This document shows, in pieces, positions 1 through 8,408 of a DNA stretch of 64,000 nt. Below the pieces are notes generated by a model. That model searched no databases, was not told the origin of the DNA, and saw nothing but the letters and a program-made list of their open reading frames with translations. The position numbers were made by a program, and so were the translations under genes. Each line of letters starts with the position of its first letter. Position 1 is the stretch's first letter. The stretch lies in assembly GCF_003515685.1 (NCBI RefSeq), contig NZ_QWEG01000017.1, forward strand, positions 1 through 64,000, written 5' to 3'. Source of the DNA: Neobacillus notoginsengisoli (GTDB lineage: Bacteria > Bacillota > Bacilli > Bacillales > Cytobacillaceae).

Positions 1-198
1 ATGCAGGGAAAAGGATTATCCGGTATTAGCCCCGGTTTCCCGGAGTTATCCCAGTCTTACAGGCAGGTTGCCCACGTGTTACTCACCCGTCCGCCGCTAA
101 AGTTTCAAAAGCAAGCTTTTGAAACTTTCGCTCGACTTGCATGTATTAGGCACGCCGCCAGCGTTCGTCCTGAGCCAGGATCAAACTCTCCAAGAAAG
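1..198 (-). rRNA. rrs: 16S ribosomal RNA, 5' end (partial)
   Basis: The reverse complement contains the near-universal bacterial 16S start region (AGAGTTTGATCCTGGCTCAG at 170-189) followed by typical Bacillus 5' domain sequence. The gene reads leftward and is cut by the window edge, so only about the first 198 nucleotides are present. The mature 5' end is placed by analogy with B. subtilis and could be off by a few bases. ygxA and perR lie upstream, as they do beside rrnD in B. subtilis. Confidence 0.97.
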
Positions 199-353
199 AG
201 TATGAGTTTAGCTCATAAAGTTACGTTGGCTAGTGATCCGAAAATCACTATATTATTGTTTGTTGACGCTTGTTTGTTTAGTTTTCAAAGAGCAATAATC
301 TTGTTGTATTACTTAACTCGAAACTTCACACCGCCGTAAGAGGCGACTTTTAT

Positions 354-383
354 ACTATAACACGAAGTTTCATGTTGTGTCAA
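354..383 (-). promoter_or_regulatory. rRNA operon promoter, proximal
   Basis: On the minus strand a perfect -35 TTGACA (383-378) and a -10 TATAGT (359-354) are separated by 18 bases, about 150 bases before the 16S gene. This is the second of two tandem sigma-A promoters, the usual arrangement for Bacillus rRNA operons. Confidence 0.8.
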
Positions 384-443
384 TACTTTTTTAACCCGTC
401 GCTTCCGAAAGACGTTTAAGTTCAATTCGTAGCGACGGATACT

Positions 444-472
444 AATATAACAAGTTTTTTACTATAGGTCAA
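444..472 (-). promoter_or_regulatory. rRNA operon promoter, distal
   Basis: A minus-strand -35 TTGACC (472-467) and -10 TATATT (449-444) are 17 bases apart. An 8-bp inverted repeat (CCGTCGCT / AGCGACGG) lies between this promoter and the proximal one, in the leader transcribed from here. Confidence 0.8.
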
Positions 473-503
473 TACCTTTTTTGTTTTTTTGAAATAATAA
501 TAT

Positions 504-1376
504 TTAAATGGCGTTCCCAATCCGATAGTACCTATGGAATAACCCTGAGCTTTTGGTTTCAACCTGGAACGCTTCAATTAGATTCTTTTCAGCAAGGTAT
601 TCAAGCAATACACTCAGGTCAACTGAATAATGTTTAAGTTCTTCTTCTTTCATTAGTTCACCAATCGTCCAGGCTTCTTTATTTTTTAATAAATTGAGCA
701 GGTGGGCAGCGCCAACTTTTGTCCTTGAGTGGATAAGAAATTCACTGGCTAGAAAAAGCAACTCAAGCCTTTTCTCCAAACCCTCTTCACTTGTTACAAG
801 TTCCTCATACAGTTTGAAAAGCTCCGGATCAATTTGCTTTACCTGATTCCAGACTGTCAATTCAGGATGAAACCCATTTTCGATCACCGCCAGTCGCGCA
901 AGATGATGCAACGAGTGAACAACATAATTGAATGCATCAAGATATTGTCCATTTTCAAAAAAGGCCTTTCCATCCAGGTAGCGGCGGATTAATTTCGCAA
1001 ATTCAATTCCCATTTTTATTTTACGGCCGTAAAACGGAAAATCCCTGAATTCAATAAGGAGCTTCTTAATATATTCATTCCTGTCAAAAACGACTTTCCC
1101 ACTATATAGCCATTCAAATATTTTTTTATTTGTTCCAAGAAGCATCCATTCACGGAGCATTGACTCCGTTATGGTGTGCAGAGCGGCTTTTTTGCAGTCA
1201 TACGAATAATGTTTTATTGTTAGATGTTCATCCGCATCATGTACGATTACAAGCAGAATTGCATCAAAAAAATCAGTCGTTGGGCTGTTTTTTTCTTTTT
1301 TCTCAATAACTAAAACTCCAAGTGTATTTTCCTGGCTGGCCCTCTCCTGATAAACTGGCCGAAGGATATCTTCCAT
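504..1376 (-). CDS. ygxA: YgxA-like nucleotidyltransferase-family protein
   Basis: A 290-residue protein resembling B. subtilis YgxA, which sits at the same place next to an rRNA operon and perR. YgxA proteins are annotated as nucleotidyltransferase-like with a substrate-binding-type helical C-terminal half; no substrate is known. The start is taken as the second of two adjacent ATG codons because a GGAGG lies seven bases before it, and this gives the MEDILRPVYQERAS N-terminus expected for the family. The longer frame upstream has no support. No signal peptide or membrane segment is visible. The divergent gene is ygzB; the 270 bases between them hold no feature I can name with confidence. Confidence 0.85.
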   Translation of the reverse strand: MEDILRPVYQERASQENTLGVLVIEKKEKNSPTTDFFDAILLVIVHDADEHLTIKHYSYDCKKAALHTITESMLREWMLLGTNKKIFEWLYSGKVVFDRNEYIKKLLIEFRDFPFYGRKIKMGIEFAKLIRRYLDGKAFFENGQYLDAFNYVVHSLHHLARLAVIENGFHPELTVWNQVKQIDPELFKLYEELVTSEEGLEKRLELLFLASEFLIHSRTKVGAAHLLNLLKNKEAWTIGELMKEEELKHYSVDLSVLLEYLAEKNLIEAFQVETKSSGLFHRYYRIGNAI

Positions 1377-1646
1377 CATCTTTCCTCCATCTATACATTG
1401 CATTTTCATGTCTCGTCCCAATAGCTGGCTTGGCATGAATCGCTTTTCTACTTATATAAAATTAGCGGGTATGAAGTGAAAACTCAATATTGCCTCCAAA
1501 GAAACTCACTTCTTAAATATAGTTTCGACAATAATTTCATTTTTTCCTTCCTATTAATACAAGCAATTTTTTCTTCATTCCAAATCATACGCTACGTTTC
1601 CCCCTATGCCGTGGTATGATATAGTTAGAAATCGGGAGGGAATTGC

Positions 1647-1988
1647 ATGGGTAAGTATTCAAGCAAAATTAATAAAATCCGTACATTTGCGCTTAGCCTT
1701 ATTTTCATCGGATTTATCGTTATGTATGGCGGCATATTTTTCCGGACTTCACCTTTATTGATGACCATCTTTATGCTGGTCGGTTTTTTATTCATTATTG
1801 CCAGCACAGTCGTATACTTCTGGATTGGCATGCTTTCCACTAAGACCGTTCAAGTAGTCTGTCCTGGCTGCGGCAGGCACACAAAGATGCTCGGCCGAGT
1901 TGATATGTGCATGTATTGCCGAGAACCGCTTACACTCGATCCGAGTCTTGAAGGTAAAGATTTCGATGAATCATATAATAGAAAATAA
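1647..1988 (+). CDS. ygzB: YgzB-like small membrane protein (UPF0295 family)
   Basis: A 113-residue protein with two hydrophobic segments (about residues 11-31 and 39-61), followed by a CxxC pair and a second CxxC pair (VCPGCG and MCMYC, about residues 71-91) that could bind zinc. This layout matches the YgzB/UPF0295 family, which lies beside perR in Bacillus. Function is unknown. The gene starts at ATG 1647 and converges with perR across a shared terminator. Confidence 0.88.
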   Translation: MGKYSSKINKIRTFALSLIFIGFIVMYGGIFFRTSPLLMTIFMLVGFLFIIASTVVYFWIGMLSTKTVQVVCPGCGRHTKMLGRVDMCMYCREPLTLDPSLEGKDFDESYNRK

Positions 1989-1999
1989 TACACACCAAA

Positions 2000-2031
2000 A
2001 AACGCCTGGAAATTTACCAGGCGTTTTTTTG
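2000..2031. terminator. Bidirectional terminator between ygzB and perR
   Basis: A hairpin AACGCCTGG / CCAGGCGTT is flanked by an A-run on the left and a T-run on the right, so it can stop both converging transcripts. Confidence 0.88.
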
Positions 2032-2061
2032 ACAAGACAATTTTAGATTCTCCCAAAACCA

Positions 2062-2502
2062 TCAGTGAGCTTCGTTCGAATTACATTCCGGGCACTCTCC
2101 ATAGATTTCCATTCTATGGTGGGCTACTTTAAAACCGGTTACGTGGGATGCGAGGTGTTCAACCTCATCTAGCCCCGGGTAGAAAAAGTCGACTATTTTA
2201 TTGCACTTTTCACAGATAATATGGTAATGGTCAGACGTTTTAAAATCAAACCTGCTTGAAGCGTCTCCATAGGTCAGTTCTTTGACCAAACCTACTTCTT
2301 TAAAAACACGAAGGTTGTTATAAACTGTTGCAACGCTCATGTTCGGGAATTTTCCTTCAAGCGCTTTGTAAATATCATCTGCAGTCGGGTGCGACATGGA
2401 TTGAATTAAATATTCCAGTATTGCATGGCGTTGAGGTGTCATTCTCACACCTGTTTCCTTTAACACATTCAATGCATCTTTCAATTGTTGTGGCACCGTC
2501 AT
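2062..2502 (-). CDS. perR: Peroxide stress repressor PerR (Fur family)
   Basis: A 146-residue Fur-family metalloregulator that represses peroxide-defence genes and senses H2O2 by metal-catalysed oxidation of its iron-binding histidines. A winged-helix domain (about 10-85) leads into a dimerisation domain with the structural zinc pairs C97/C100 and C137/C140. The regulatory metal ligands of B. subtilis PerR (H37, D85, H91, H93, D104) correspond to H38, D86, H92, H94 and D105 here, all conserved, which separates PerR from Fur and Zur paralogues. An imperfect Per box lies just upstream, suggesting autoregulation. Confidence 0.95.
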   Translation of the reverse strand: MTVPQQLKDALNVLKETGVRMTPQRHAILEYLIQSMSHPTADDIYKALEGKFPNMSVATVYNNLRVFKEVGLVKELTYGDASSRFDFKTSDHYHIICEKCNKIVDFFYPGLDEVEHLASHVTGFKVAHHRMEIYGECPECNSNEAH

Positions 2503-2532
2503 GCACCTCTCTTCTATACATAAATTCTTATA

Positions 2533-2547
2533 TTGTAATTGTTATAA
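2533..2547 (-). promoter_or_regulatory. Putative Per box upstream of perR
   Basis: The minus strand reads TTATAACAATTACAA, matching the B. subtilis Per box consensus TTATAATNATTATAA at about 12 of 15 positions. It lies 31 bases before the perR start codon, where a repressor could block transcription of its own gene. Confidence 0.6.
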
Positions 2548-2604
2548 ATAGTTTATCTCTAAAGTACTGGTTTTGTCAATACATGCGCATTCTATAAAGG
2601 ATTC

Positions 2605-3156
2605 TCATTCTTGATGAAGGGTCTTCTCCTCAGCCCCAAGTTTTGCATTTAGATACCTTGCAGTCACAAACAGGAGGTCGGATAATCGGTTTAAATAAGC
2701 TAGTACGAGTGGGTTTACCGACTCACCAAGGGAAACAGCGGCCCTTTCTGCCCTTCTCGCCACAGTCCTGGCAACATGAAAGGCCGCCCCCGCGGGATGA
2801 CCCCCCGGAAGAATGAAGTTTGTTAAGGATGGCAGGCTTGAATCCCAGTCATCAATCTGCTTTTCCATTTCCTCAATGTCAGACTGTTTCAGTGTCCATT
2901 TTACCTCTTTCCCTTCAGGGGTCGCCAGCTCAGCGCCAACGTGGAAAAGCTGCGTCTGGATTTTATGATATACATTGCTGACTTTTTCTTTTCCGGCAAA
3001 AAATTCATTTTGCAAAAGTGAAAGTGCGAGTCCAATCGCTGAATTGGTTTCATCACACGTTCCATACGCTTCAACCTTCGCATCATCCTTGGCAACCCGG
3101 CTACCATAAATAAGCGACGTTGTGCCTTTATCCCCCGATTTCGTATAGATTTTCAT
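2605..3156 (-). CDS. Cob(I)yrinic acid a,c-diamide adenosyltransferase, PduO type
   Basis: A 183-residue ATP:corrinoid adenosyltransferase that transfers the adenosyl group of ATP to cob(I)alamin to make coenzyme B12. The N-terminal KIYTKSGDKGTTSL ATP-binding motif (residues 2-15) is the PduO hallmark. The VARTVARRAERA helix and the later LNRLSDLLFVTAR segment carry the conserved Arg, Glu and Asp residues of the active site. Size fits the family (B. subtilis YvqK). Three bases separate its start from the upstream dehydrogenase stop, so the two are probably co-transcribed. Confidence 0.92.
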   Translation of the reverse strand: MKIYTKSGDKGTTSLIYGSRVAKDDAKVEAYGTCDETNSAIGLALSLLQNEFFAGKEKVSNVYHKIQTQLFHVGAELATPEGKEVKWTLKQSDIEEMEKQIDDWDSSLPSLTNFILPGGHPAGAAFHVARTVARRAERAAVSLGESVNPLVLAYLNRLSDLLFVTARYLNAKLGAEEKTLHQE

Positions 3157-3158
3157 TT

Positions 3159-4106
3159 TTAATACCCCCTGGATAAATCAATCCCATTGATAAAGTTTTC
3201 TTCCTTATTAACATATGCTCGAAGGTTATGTTTAAATATCTCAAATGAACGTGGCAAATATTGCCTCGTAATACTGGAAAGGGGCGGCGTTACCGTTACA
3301 TTGTCCATTTTCCAGAAAGGATGCCCTTTTGGCAGTGGTTCTGTTTTAAAAACATCCAGATAGGCATGCGCGATCATCCGCTCTTCCATTACCTTTAGAA
3401 GAACTTCCTCTTTCACAAGATCGCCTCTGCCAATATTGATGAAAACAGCAGAATCCTTCATCAATTTAAAATGCCCTACTTCAAGCAAATAACGCGTTTC
3501 ATAAGTACTTGGCAAAACAGATAAAACGAAATCAGCCTGCGGCAGCCATGCGCTGATATTCGCGAAAGTATCTGTCTGGTCCGCATACTCATGCTGCTTT
3601 CCGCTGCGATTGATACCTGTAACAGTCATCCTGAAAGCCTTCGCCAGCCGGGCGGTTTCTCCGCCGATTGCCCCTATACCAAGAACGAGCAAATTTTTTC
3701 CAGCCAACTCCTCAACTTTTACCTTTCTATCCCAATCCTCCTGCTGCTCCTTCCTCTGTAAAAGAGGATATTGTTTCACATGCTGCAGCATGGTGCCAAG
3801 CGTAAATTCAGCCATTGGGATTTTGTGTATGCCCCTGACATTCGTGACCAAGATATCTCTTTTGGCGCACTCTTCAAAAGGCATCCTGTCCATGCCGGCT
3901 GACATGACCATGATCCACTTTAGATTTTTTGCTTTCTCAATATAGCTATTGTCCAAATCTTCCCCATATGTAACGTAAATCTCAGCTTCCTCCGCCAGAC
4001 TTCCGGCGGACTTCATTTTGCAAAAATGAAACTCATGCTCTGGAAATTCGGCTTGTATTTCGTTCTGGAGCTTTTCCGATGGTATGAAGGTAAATAATAT
4101 TTTCAT
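3159..4106 (-). CDS. D-2-hydroxyacid dehydrogenase family protein
   Basis: A 315-residue NAD-dependent 2-hydroxyacid dehydrogenase. The Rossmann GxGxxG motif is GIGAIG at 143-148. Downstream are a conserved NIGRGD segment and a TPPLS segment in place of the more usual TPH that supplies the catalytic histidine. The altered histidine region makes the substrate uncertain: it may be a glyoxylate/hydroxypyruvate-type enzyme or a diverged family member. The gene starts at ATG 4106, is followed by the adenosyltransferase gene, and is separated from bcp by a terminator. Confidence 0.85.
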   Translation of the reverse strand: MKILFTFIPSEKLQNEIQAEFPEHEFHFCKMKSAGSLAEEAEIYVTYGEDLDNSYIEKAKNLKWIMVMSAGMDRMPFEECAKRDILVTNVRGIHKIPMAEFTLGTMLQHVKQYPLLQRKEQQEDWDRKVKVEELAGKNLLVLGIGAIGGETARLAKAFRMTVTGINRSGKQHEYADQTDTFANISAWLPQADFVLSVLPSTYETRYLLEVGHFKLMKDSAVFINIGRGDLVKEEVLLKVMEERMIAHAYLDVFKTEPLPKGHPFWKMDNVTVTPPLSSITRQYLPRSFEIFKHNLRAYVNKEENFINGIDLSRGY

Positions 4107-4179
4107 TAAGGCACCCCTGTTTTTTTCTTAAATCATACCACCCGTGATCATTTTCTTGAAATTTTCAGACTTCCGCAAC

Positions 4180-4209
4180 AAAAAAAAAGAAGGCCGGTTT
4201 CCCGGCCTT
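4180..4209 (-). terminator. Terminator downstream of bcp
   Basis: On the minus strand a perfect AAGGCCGG / CCGGCCTT hairpin with a four-base loop is followed by CTTTTTTTTT. It separates bcp from the hydroxyacid dehydrogenase gene. Confidence 0.88.
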
Positions 4210-4303
4210 AAAGGCTTTTAATCTGAGGAGGTATGCCCTACTATAAGGTATTCCCGCGATCTATGATTGCATGGACATCAGCCTTATCTATTAAAAATAG
4301 GCA

Positions 4304-4771
4304 TCAGGCGTTTGCCCTGACAAATTCGAGTGCTTCTTCCACATGCCCTTTTACTCTCACACCGCGCCACTCTTTCGCAATTCTTCCTTCCTTATCAATG
4401 ACAAATGTACTTCTTTCAATACCCATATATTCCTTGCCGAAATTTTTTTTAAGCTTCCAAACCCCGTAAGCCTCGGCAGCCTCGTGCTCCGTATCAGCCA
4501 ATAGAAGGAAGGGGAGGTCGTATTTTTCAATGAACTTCTTATGCCTTTCCACTGGATCCGGACTGACTCCGATGACAACTGCATTCACATCTTCAAAGCT
4601 TTGATGCTGATCGCGGAAATCGCATGCCTGCGTTGTGCAGCCAGGCGTCATGTCCTTTGGATAAAAATAAAGGACAACATTTTTTCCCTTGAAATCAGAT
4701 AGTTTTACTTGCTTTCCATCAACCGATGGCAGGCTGAAATCCGGCGCCATCGCTCCTGTTTGAACAGTCAT
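4304..4771 (-). CDS. bcp: Thioredoxin-dependent thiol peroxidase (Bcp/PrxQ)
   Basis: A 155-residue atypical two-cysteine peroxiredoxin that reduces H2O2 and organic hydroperoxides using thioredoxin. The active-site loop TPGCTTQAC places the peroxidatic cysteine at C45 and the resolving cysteine five residues on at C50, which is diagnostic of the BCP/PrxQ class. The ATG at 4771 is preferred over upstream GTG codons because GGAG lies eight bases before it. It corresponds to B. subtilis ygaF, which lies next to gsaB there; here about 40 kb separate the two genes. Confidence 0.93.
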   Translation of the reverse strand: MTVQTGAMAPDFSLPSVDGKQVKLSDFKGKNVVLYFYPKDMTPGCTTQACDFRDQHQSFEDVNAVVIGVSPDPVERHKKFIEKYDLPFLLLADTEHEAAEAYGVWKLKKNFGKEYMGIERSTFVIDKEGRIAKEWRGVRVKGHVEEALEFVRANA

Positions 4772-4876
4772 TTCCACCACTCCATTCTCGAATTGTACCT
4801 GCCTTTAGACTACCCAATCTATTGGAACAGTACAACTTTTCCGGCTTAAACTAGCCGGTTCGAAAAGATGCGGTGA

Positions 4877-5287
4877 TTATTCCCTATCCATGACAGCCCT
4901 CGCCACAAAGGCAGCCGGAATCGTATAGCCGACAAGCGCTTCCAGAAGCGCCAGCCATCTGCCTGCACCAAGCGGTACGACATCACCGTGACCGACTGAA
5001 AATAAAGTCATCGCGCTAAAATAGACAGCCGTTTCTGCCTTTTGCAAAAAGGCGGTGCCGCCTGGCCTCCCAGCTTCGGCGAGAACGGGTTCCGCATATA
5101 ACCCAAGCAACAAATAGACCATCCCAAAGCCGGTCAAAACAGTGAAATAAACCATTCCCAGGTAAAGAAAATTCTCGAATGAGATAAGACTCCCTCTGTT
5201 TCTGTTCGGAACAAACAGCGTTCTAAGGCTCATAAACAGGCAAATACCGGTGCCAATCAACAATACATAATACAATTGACCCACCAC
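4877..5287 (-). CDS. Small ion channel family protein (two-TM pore)
   Basis: A 136-residue membrane protein with hydrophobic segments at about 4-26, 41-65 and 107-130 and a pore loop before the last one. This is the shape of the bacterial potassium-channel pore family. The filter reads SVGHGD (97-102), whereas most potassium channels have TVGYGD, so ion selectivity cannot be assumed. There is no C-terminal RCK or cyclic-nucleotide domain. The start is a GTG with a weak ribosome-binding site and could be wrong by a few codons. It lies between bcp and the inverted-repeat cluster. Confidence 0.72.
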   Translation of the reverse strand: MVGQLYYVLLIGTGICLFMSLRTLFVPNRNRGSLISFENFLYLGMVYFTVLTGFGMVYLLLGLYAEPVLAEAGRPGGTAFLQKAETAVYFSAMTLFSVGHGDVVPLGAGRWLALLEALVGYTIPAAFVARAVMDRE

Positions 5288-5315
5288 CCCGAAATTCTTC
5301 AGCCAATCTACCCCA

Positions 5316-5519
5316 CCTTAAGGGACAGTAAGCCTCCTTTGAAGGCAACTGTCCCTTAAGGTCCGATTGGTCAGTTACAGTGAAACTTGCCGCTGTGCGT
5401 TTCAGCGGCTTAGTTGAACCAATCGGCTTCGTACTGCCGCATAATCCCCGCTCTAGCGGAGATATTAACGGCAGTAGAGCGGGACTAACCATCAGTAGGG
5501 AAAGGCACCCTACTGATGG
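5316..5519. repeat. Cluster of four consecutive perfect inverted repeats
   Basis: Between the ion channel gene and the end of the flagellar operon are four back-to-back palindromes: CCTTAAGGGACAGT 5316-5329 with 5348-5361; CCGATTGGT 5363-5371 with 5418-5426, enclosing GCCGCTG 5389-5395 with 5403-5409; CCCGCTCTA 5447-5455 with 5475-5483; and CCATCAGTAGGG 5489-5500 with 5508-5519. None has the long T-run of an intrinsic terminator. No credible gene is present from 5288 to 5636. Confidence 0.85.
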
Positions 5520-5588
5520 CAGTTTCACTTAATCCTATGCCGACTTGTCCTTGTTTAGAGCAGTATTCGGGTATGATAAAACAATAAA

Positions 5589-5616
5589 GCCTGTCACCGC
5601 AATAGCGGGAACAGGC
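5589..5616 (-). terminator. Terminator of the fliM-sigD flagellar operon
   Basis: On the minus strand GCCTGT / ACAGGC encloses CCGC / GCGG, followed by TTTATTGTTTT. It lies 20 bases after the sigD stop codon and marks the 3' end of the large operon. Confidence 0.8.
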
Positions 5617-5636
5617 GGTCCTTCCGATTCTGGAAC

Positions 5637-6344
5637 CTACCATTCAAAGCCCTGCTGCTCCATTTGCTTACGCAAGCGCTTAAGCGCCTGCTGATGAAGC
5701 TGGGAAGCCCTTGATTTATGTACCCCCAGGACAACACTTACATCCGTAAGGGTAAGATTTTCGTAATAAACCAAAGCAAGGGTTAATTTTTCCCTTTCAG
5801 GCAATGCATCAATGAATGAGGCAAGTGCCTTTTTTCGTTCCTTCGTTTCGAGCCATTCATCCTGCCTAAGTGTATTTGTATCTTCAATTTGTTTAACCGG
5901 TGAAGCTTCCTCCTGGTCCAAAGGTTCATTTAGTGAATCCTGATTGATAAAGGATAGCTGCATTTGGGTTTGTTCATACTCCGCTTTGCTCATACCAAGG
6001 TGCGTGCTGACTTCTGAAGTTGTGGGGCGGCGCAAATACACTTGTTCCAATTCTTCTACCGCCTTGCGTATTTTCTTTTCCTTCGTACGCAAGGTGCGCG
6101 AAACATGGTCCGTCTGTCGAAGACCATCAAGTATCTCCCCGCGGATTCTTTGTACGGCATACGTTTCAAATTTGACTCCCTGGCCGGGATTAAATTTCAG
6201 GCCTGCATCCCAAAGTCCTGTCATGCCGAACGAGAACAACTCACTCTCATCCGCTTTATCGGACAATCTTTTTTTCATCTGGGTTACAACCAGACGGACC
6301 AAAGGAATATATTCATCCAATTCTTTTTCAGCATTCCAATTCAA
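5637..6344 (-). CDS. sigD: Flagellar sigma factor SigD (FliA/WhiG family)
   Basis: A 235-residue sigma-28-type RNA polymerase sigma factor. Region 2 (about 10-80) includes the core-binding and -10 recognition helices with GLWDAGLKF and VQRIRGEILDGLR. Region 3 and a region 4 helix-turn-helix (about 175-230, LTLTDVSVVLGVHKSRASQL) follow. It should direct transcription of late flagellar genes, whose candidate promoters with GCCGATAC-type -10 elements precede fliD, flgM and hag in this window. Its antagonist FlgM is also encoded here. sigD is the last gene of the operon, so it is made only after the riboswitch has allowed the full transcript. Confidence 0.94.
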   Translation of the reverse strand: MNWNAEKELDEYIPLVRLVVTQMKKRLSDKADESELFSFGMTGLWDAGLKFNPGQGVKFETYAVQRIRGEILDGLRQTDHVSRTLRTKEKKIRKAVEELEQVYLRRPTTSEVSTHLGMSKAEYEQTQMQLSFINQDSLNEPLDQEEASPVKQIEDTNTLRQDEWLETKERKKALASFIDALPEREKLTLALVYYENLTLTDVSVVLGVHKSRASQLHQQALKRLRKQMEQQGFEW

Positions 6345-6412
6345 ATGAACTCCCCCTTTCCATCAATCCTGATTATCCTGTCCAATGGCTTAGGCAATTT
6401 TACGACATTCAT

Positions 6413-7285
6413 TTATGACCTGAGCATTTTCGTTAGGCTGCTGATAAACCCTTTCATTCCGCCTTTTTCGTGGTTGACGGCTGTACCGTCACTAAATCTG
6501 ACAGCCAACTTTTTCATCATCAATGAAGCGGGGGATCGTGGATTAGCGGTATAAAAAGGAACCTGTTTCAAAACAGAACGTGTGACAGCTGAATCATCCG
6601 GAATGGCGCCAAATATTTTTATATCCCTATTCAGGAAGGACTGGACGGCCATTTTAAATTTACCGGCGGCTTCCATTCCTTCACGGTAGTGGCCAACCCT
6701 GTTAATTAGCAAATGAAAAGAAATTGTTTCTTTTTGGTTATGCAAAATTTTGACGACGGAATACGCGTCTGCCATTGAGGTTGGTTCTGGTGTTGTCAAT
6801 AGGATGATATCATCCGCTGATAGGTGGCAGCGCTGCGATTCAAGCGTCATGCCAGCTCCCGTATCAATCAGGACAATATCCGCATACCCCTGCAGCTTCT
6901 CTAACTCCCGGAAAAAATAATCTCTTTCTTCTTCCTCCAACTTACAGAGCTGTTGGAATCCGGACCCTCCAGCCAGATATTCAAGGCCGCGCGGACCTTT
7001 TTCAAGAACTTCCCAAATGTTTTTACGGAGCCTGACCATGTCAAAAAGGTGATGCCTCGGGGCCGTACCCATTAAGATATCTAGATTGGCCATGCCTATA
7101 TCAAGATCAATGACAACAACCTTTTGCCCAAGTTCCATAAGGCTGAGCGCAAAATTTAATGTAAAGTTTGATTTTCCGACGCCGCCCTTTCCGCTTGCGA
7201 CAGTCACAACACGGGTAAAAGGTCGTCCGCGCCCCGCCAGGGATTCAGACAATTGCCTTAACTGGTATGCCTGGTCGTTCAGCAT
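6413..7285 (-). CDS. flhG: Flagellum number/placement ATPase FlhG (MinD-like)
   Basis: A 290-residue MinD/ParA-family ATPase that works with FlhF to set flagellar number and position. A deviant Walker A, GKGGVGKS, lies at 32-39, followed by the VIDLDIGMANLD segment. The N-terminal QAYQLRQL resembles the DQAxxLR motif by which FlhG stimulates the FlhF GTPase. The start overlaps the end of flhF by 41 bases, indicating translational coupling. Confidence 0.93.
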   Translation of the reverse strand: MLNDQAYQLRQLSESLAGRGRPFTRVVTVASGKGGVGKSNFTLNFALSLMELGQKVVVIDLDIGMANLDILMGTAPRHHLFDMVRLRKNIWEVLEKGPRGLEYLAGGSGFQQLCKLEEEERDYFFRELEKLQGYADIVLIDTGAGMTLESQRCHLSADDIILLTTPEPTSMADAYSVVKILHNQKETISFHLLINRVGHYREGMEAAGKFKMAVQSFLNRDIKIFGAIPDDSAVTRSVLKQVPFYTANPRSPASLMMKKLAVRFSDGTAVNHEKGGMKGFISSLTKMLRS

Positions 7286-8408
7286 GTTTATCGACTCCTA
7301 GAAGCTTTTTCGCCATATATTCAGCGTCAGCATGTATAATATCCTGCGGAACTTCTTGCCCAGTGCAAAGATAGGATAAAGGGTAAGGGTAGTGATAGAC
7401 CATATTAAGGGCTGCCCCGAAACAGGTCGTTTCATCCCATTTTGTCAAAATGAGTTTGTCGATTGGAATAGTTTTCATTTGTTCGACAATCTTCTTCATG
7501 TCCTTCCAACGCGATGCCATGCTTAGGACAAGGTAGTTTTCCTGAAGGGAGTCGTACCGTAAAAAGTGATTAATTTCTTCTATATATTCTTGTTCCAAAT
7601 AGTTGCGTCCAGCTGTATCCATGAAAATCACCTGACGCCCCTTTAAAGCGGTTATGGCATTTACCAATTCATCAGCCTTCATGACAACTTCCAGCGGAAT
7701 ATTTAAAATGTCCGCATAGGTTAACATTTGTTCTACAGCGGCAATCCGGAAGGTATCCGCTGTAAGCAGTCCCACTTTCTGTTTGTGTTGAAAGACACGG
7801 GCAGCTGCAAGCTTGGCAATCGTTGTTGTTTTCCCTACCCCAGTAGGGCCAACAAGAGTAATTAATAACGGGCTTCCCTCATTGTCGGGATTTTCATCTT
7901 TTTCCCTGCAGATGCCTTCTTCGAACAGTTCTGCAACGATGGATACTAGGAGGCTTTCCAGTTCCCTGTCACCCATTCCAGCTGTCCGCATTTCCGCCTT
8001 CTTGACAATATACTGAATGACTTCCTTGTCGACCTCATGTTCTTCAAGATGCAGGACCCATTTGTCCAGCCCGTTATTCCGTGGAGGATGTATAGCTGGT
8101 GCATCCCTTGTTTTCATAAGTGAGTGAATCAGGCTTTTTACCTCGGATAACTCTTTCAAGACATCGGGTTCCGGAGAAGCTGTTGCTGTATCCTCTGCCT
8201 TACCGTTGGCCGGAGTGCTTTTGACAGGCAGCTCTTTGGATAGGTCTGCTGCAGCCACTACTTCGACTTGTTTTTTTCCGAATAGTCCAAGGAAACCGCC
8301 AGTCCGAATGTCCTTGGAATTCAAGATAAACGCTTCAGGGCCCAAATCACGAAAGATCATTGGATACACATCCGGCAAATGATCGACGACATAGGTTTTA
8401 ATCATCAT
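7245..8408 (-). CDS. flhF: Flagellar biosynthesis GTPase FlhF (SRP family)
   Basis: A 387-residue signal-recognition-particle-type GTPase that marks the site of flagellar assembly at the membrane. A variable N-terminal domain (about 1-110) is followed by the N and G domains with P-loop GPTGVGKTTT (187-196), DTFRIAAVEQ, DTAGRN and TKWDE. Its ATG overlaps the flhA stop codon (ATGA), showing translational coupling. Confidence 0.95.
   Translation of the reverse strand: MMIKTYVVDHLPDVYPMIFRDLGPEAFILNSKDIRTGGFLGLFGKKQVEVVAAADLSKELPVKSTPANGKAEDTATASPEPDVLKELSEVKSLIHSLMKTRDAPAIHPPRNNGLDKWVLHLEEHEVDKEVIQYIVKKAEMRTAGMGDRELESLLVSIVAELFEEGICREKDENPDNEGSPLLITLVGPTGVGKTTTIAKLAAARVFQHKQKVGLLTADTFRIAAVEQMLTYADILNIPLEVVMKADELVNAITALKGRQVIFMDTAGRNYLEQEYIEEINHFLRYDSLQENYLVLSMASRWKDMKKIVEQMKTIPIDKLILTKWDETTCFGAALNMVYHYPYPLSYLCTGQEVPQDIIHADAEYMAKKLLGVDKHAERPGIPVKAIV

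Noticed and set aside
1-339. Open reading frame on the plus strand at the window start
   Set aside because: It is the antisense of the 16S rRNA gene and its leader.
5316-5519. Inverted repeats as transposon ends
   Set aside because: No transposase or target duplication is visible, and the palindromes are short hairpins, not distant terminal repeats.
5223-5528. Open frame of 101 codons between the ion channel and the flagellar terminator
   Set aside because: It runs through the inverted-repeat cluster, has no family resemblance, and overlaps the channel gene start.
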